A program made the translations under genes and the position numbers. Below, piece after piece: positions 63,459 to 64,000 of a stretch of DNA of 64,000 nucleotides (position 1 is the first letter of the stretch; each line of letters opens with the position of its first letter). The notes under the pieces were generated by a model. It did not search any database. It saw only the letters and a program-made list of their open reading frames with translations, and had not been told where the DNA came from. Source of the DNA: an uncultured Clostridia bacterium (lineage in GTDB: Bacteria; Bacillota; Clostridia; Oscillospirales; Acutalibacteraceae); the NCBI GenBank assembly GCA_944384835.1, contig CALWUU010000015.1, positions 21,909 through 85,908 on the forward strand. Direction: 5' to 3'.

Positions 63459-64000
63459 TTATAAATTAAATAATGCAAGCCGTTTAATATCTATAATGTG
63501 TTCCGGACACATTTCGTGACAGCAATAGCAGCGAATACAATTGTCATATATAATATAAGCTTTTTTATGCTTGATTTCAATAGTATGTTGAGGACAACTT
63601 TCAGCACATTTACCGCAGCCAATACATTTACCGGTGCGAATTTTAGGTACAGGTGTGGCGATTTTTGCCGCCAGTGGTCTCAAAAAAGAAGGCAAATATT
63701 GAATAAAATCGCTTGATTTCGATTGGGGCGGCAGAAAATCAGAGATGACAGTATCGCTTAATGGTAAACCCAGAATTTCTATTTCTTCTACAGTTTTTGG
63801 ACAAAGGCCGCGTTCCATAGCAGAAGCAAGCATAAAAATGTCTGAAGGTTTTAACGAAATCATAGAGGCGCAGACCATATCTACCGCATAAGGATTGGTT
63901 CCTCCAATTAATGTACCGACAAATCTTGGTTTTCCGCCGGAAGGTCCGTTGCCTTCCATACCCATAACAGCATCCATAATCGCAATGTGCGGCTGTACTG
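63459..64000 (-). CDS. DUF362 Fe-S protein, C-terminal part (5' end outside window)
   Basis: At least 180 residues, open to the right edge. DUF362 motif MDAVMGMEGNGPSGGKPR, then about residue 115 onward two [4Fe-4S] ferredoxin motifs (CIGCGKCAESCP and CIRCYCCHEMCP). DUF362 proteins are iron-sulfur proteins of uncertain role, common in anaerobes. It precedes ispE by 13 bp on the same strand, so the three genes here probably form one transcript. Confidence 0.88.
   Translation of the reverse strand, partial: VQPHIAIMDAVMGMEGNGPSGGKPRFVGTLIGGTNPYAVDMVCASMISLKPSDIFMLASAMERGLCPKTVEEIEILGLPLSDTVISDFLPPQSKSSDFIQYLPSFLRPLAAKIATPVPKIRTGKCIGCGKCAESCPQHTIEIKHKKAYIIYDNCIRCYCCHEMCPEHIIDIKRLALFNL

Noticed and set aside
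1..64000. tRNA, rRNA, insertion sequences, prophage or CRISPR-Cas
   Set aside because: I scanned for cloverleaf-like GC-rich segments, transposase-like proteins, integrases and spaced repeats and saw none; very degenerate traces could be missed by eye.

Overview
The window is chromosomal DNA of a low-to-moderate GC anaerobic Firmicute, most likely a gut-dwelling clostridium (class Clostridia, Ruminococcaceae/Oscillospiraceae-like). The signs are the unbroken S10-spc-alpha ribosomal operon in Firmicute order with a zinc-type S14, strong GGAGG ribosome binding sites, frequent TTG/GTG starts, [FeFe]-hydrogenase operons, formate-tetrahydrofolate ligase and acetate kinase, a clostridial-type pyrK/pyrD pair and a sortase-type (SPKTG) surface protein. 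This placement is inference; there is no rRNA in the window.

Layout. 1-2506: the end of proS and a K+/H+ antiporter. 2652-18457: promoter, structured leader and the ribosomal operon from rpsJ to rplQ with secY, adk, map, a KOW protein, infA and rpoA inside. 18508-20969: serC-serA on the minus strand. 21185-29697: two consecutive hydrogenase operons, first a putative H2-sensing module (DRTGG protein, small ATPase, unusual hydrogenase-like protein, second DRTGG protein, PHP phosphoesterase), then a trimeric NAD(P)-linked hydrogenase (hydC, ATPase, ferredoxin, hydB, hydA). 29801-36313: a YdcF-like membrane protein, pyrC behind a tandem 99-bp repeat, pyrF-pyrK-pyrD, a phosphatase and ruvX. 36461-44232: accessory region with a Vat-like acetyltransferase behind a leader-peptide attenuator, an SsuABC-like transporter with its Crp/Fnr regulator, a divergent three-gene operon of unknown role, and a DegV protein. 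44368-46134: 6S RNA, a DUF1292 protein and trxB. 46671-54201: an SGNH hydrolase, the zur-znuACB operon, two membrane proteins facing a TetR regulator, and rodA. 54384-64000: fhs, tsaE-tsaB-rpiB, tmcAL, ackA, and a minus-strand DUF362-ispE-ubiquitin cluster.

The most striking item is the gene at 61669-62541. It encodes a secreted, apparently wall-anchored protein whose first mature domain is nearly genuine eukaryotic ubiquitin (61 of the first 71 residues identical to human by my alignment, all seven lysines kept). It lacks the Gly-Gly tail and the two arginines used by E1. Next in interest are the leader-peptide attenuator of the Vat-like gene, the tandem structured repeat before pyrC with a compensatory base change, and the unexplained GTPase/ABC-ATPase/signal-less binding-protein operon controlled, by inference, from shared 16-bp palindromes.
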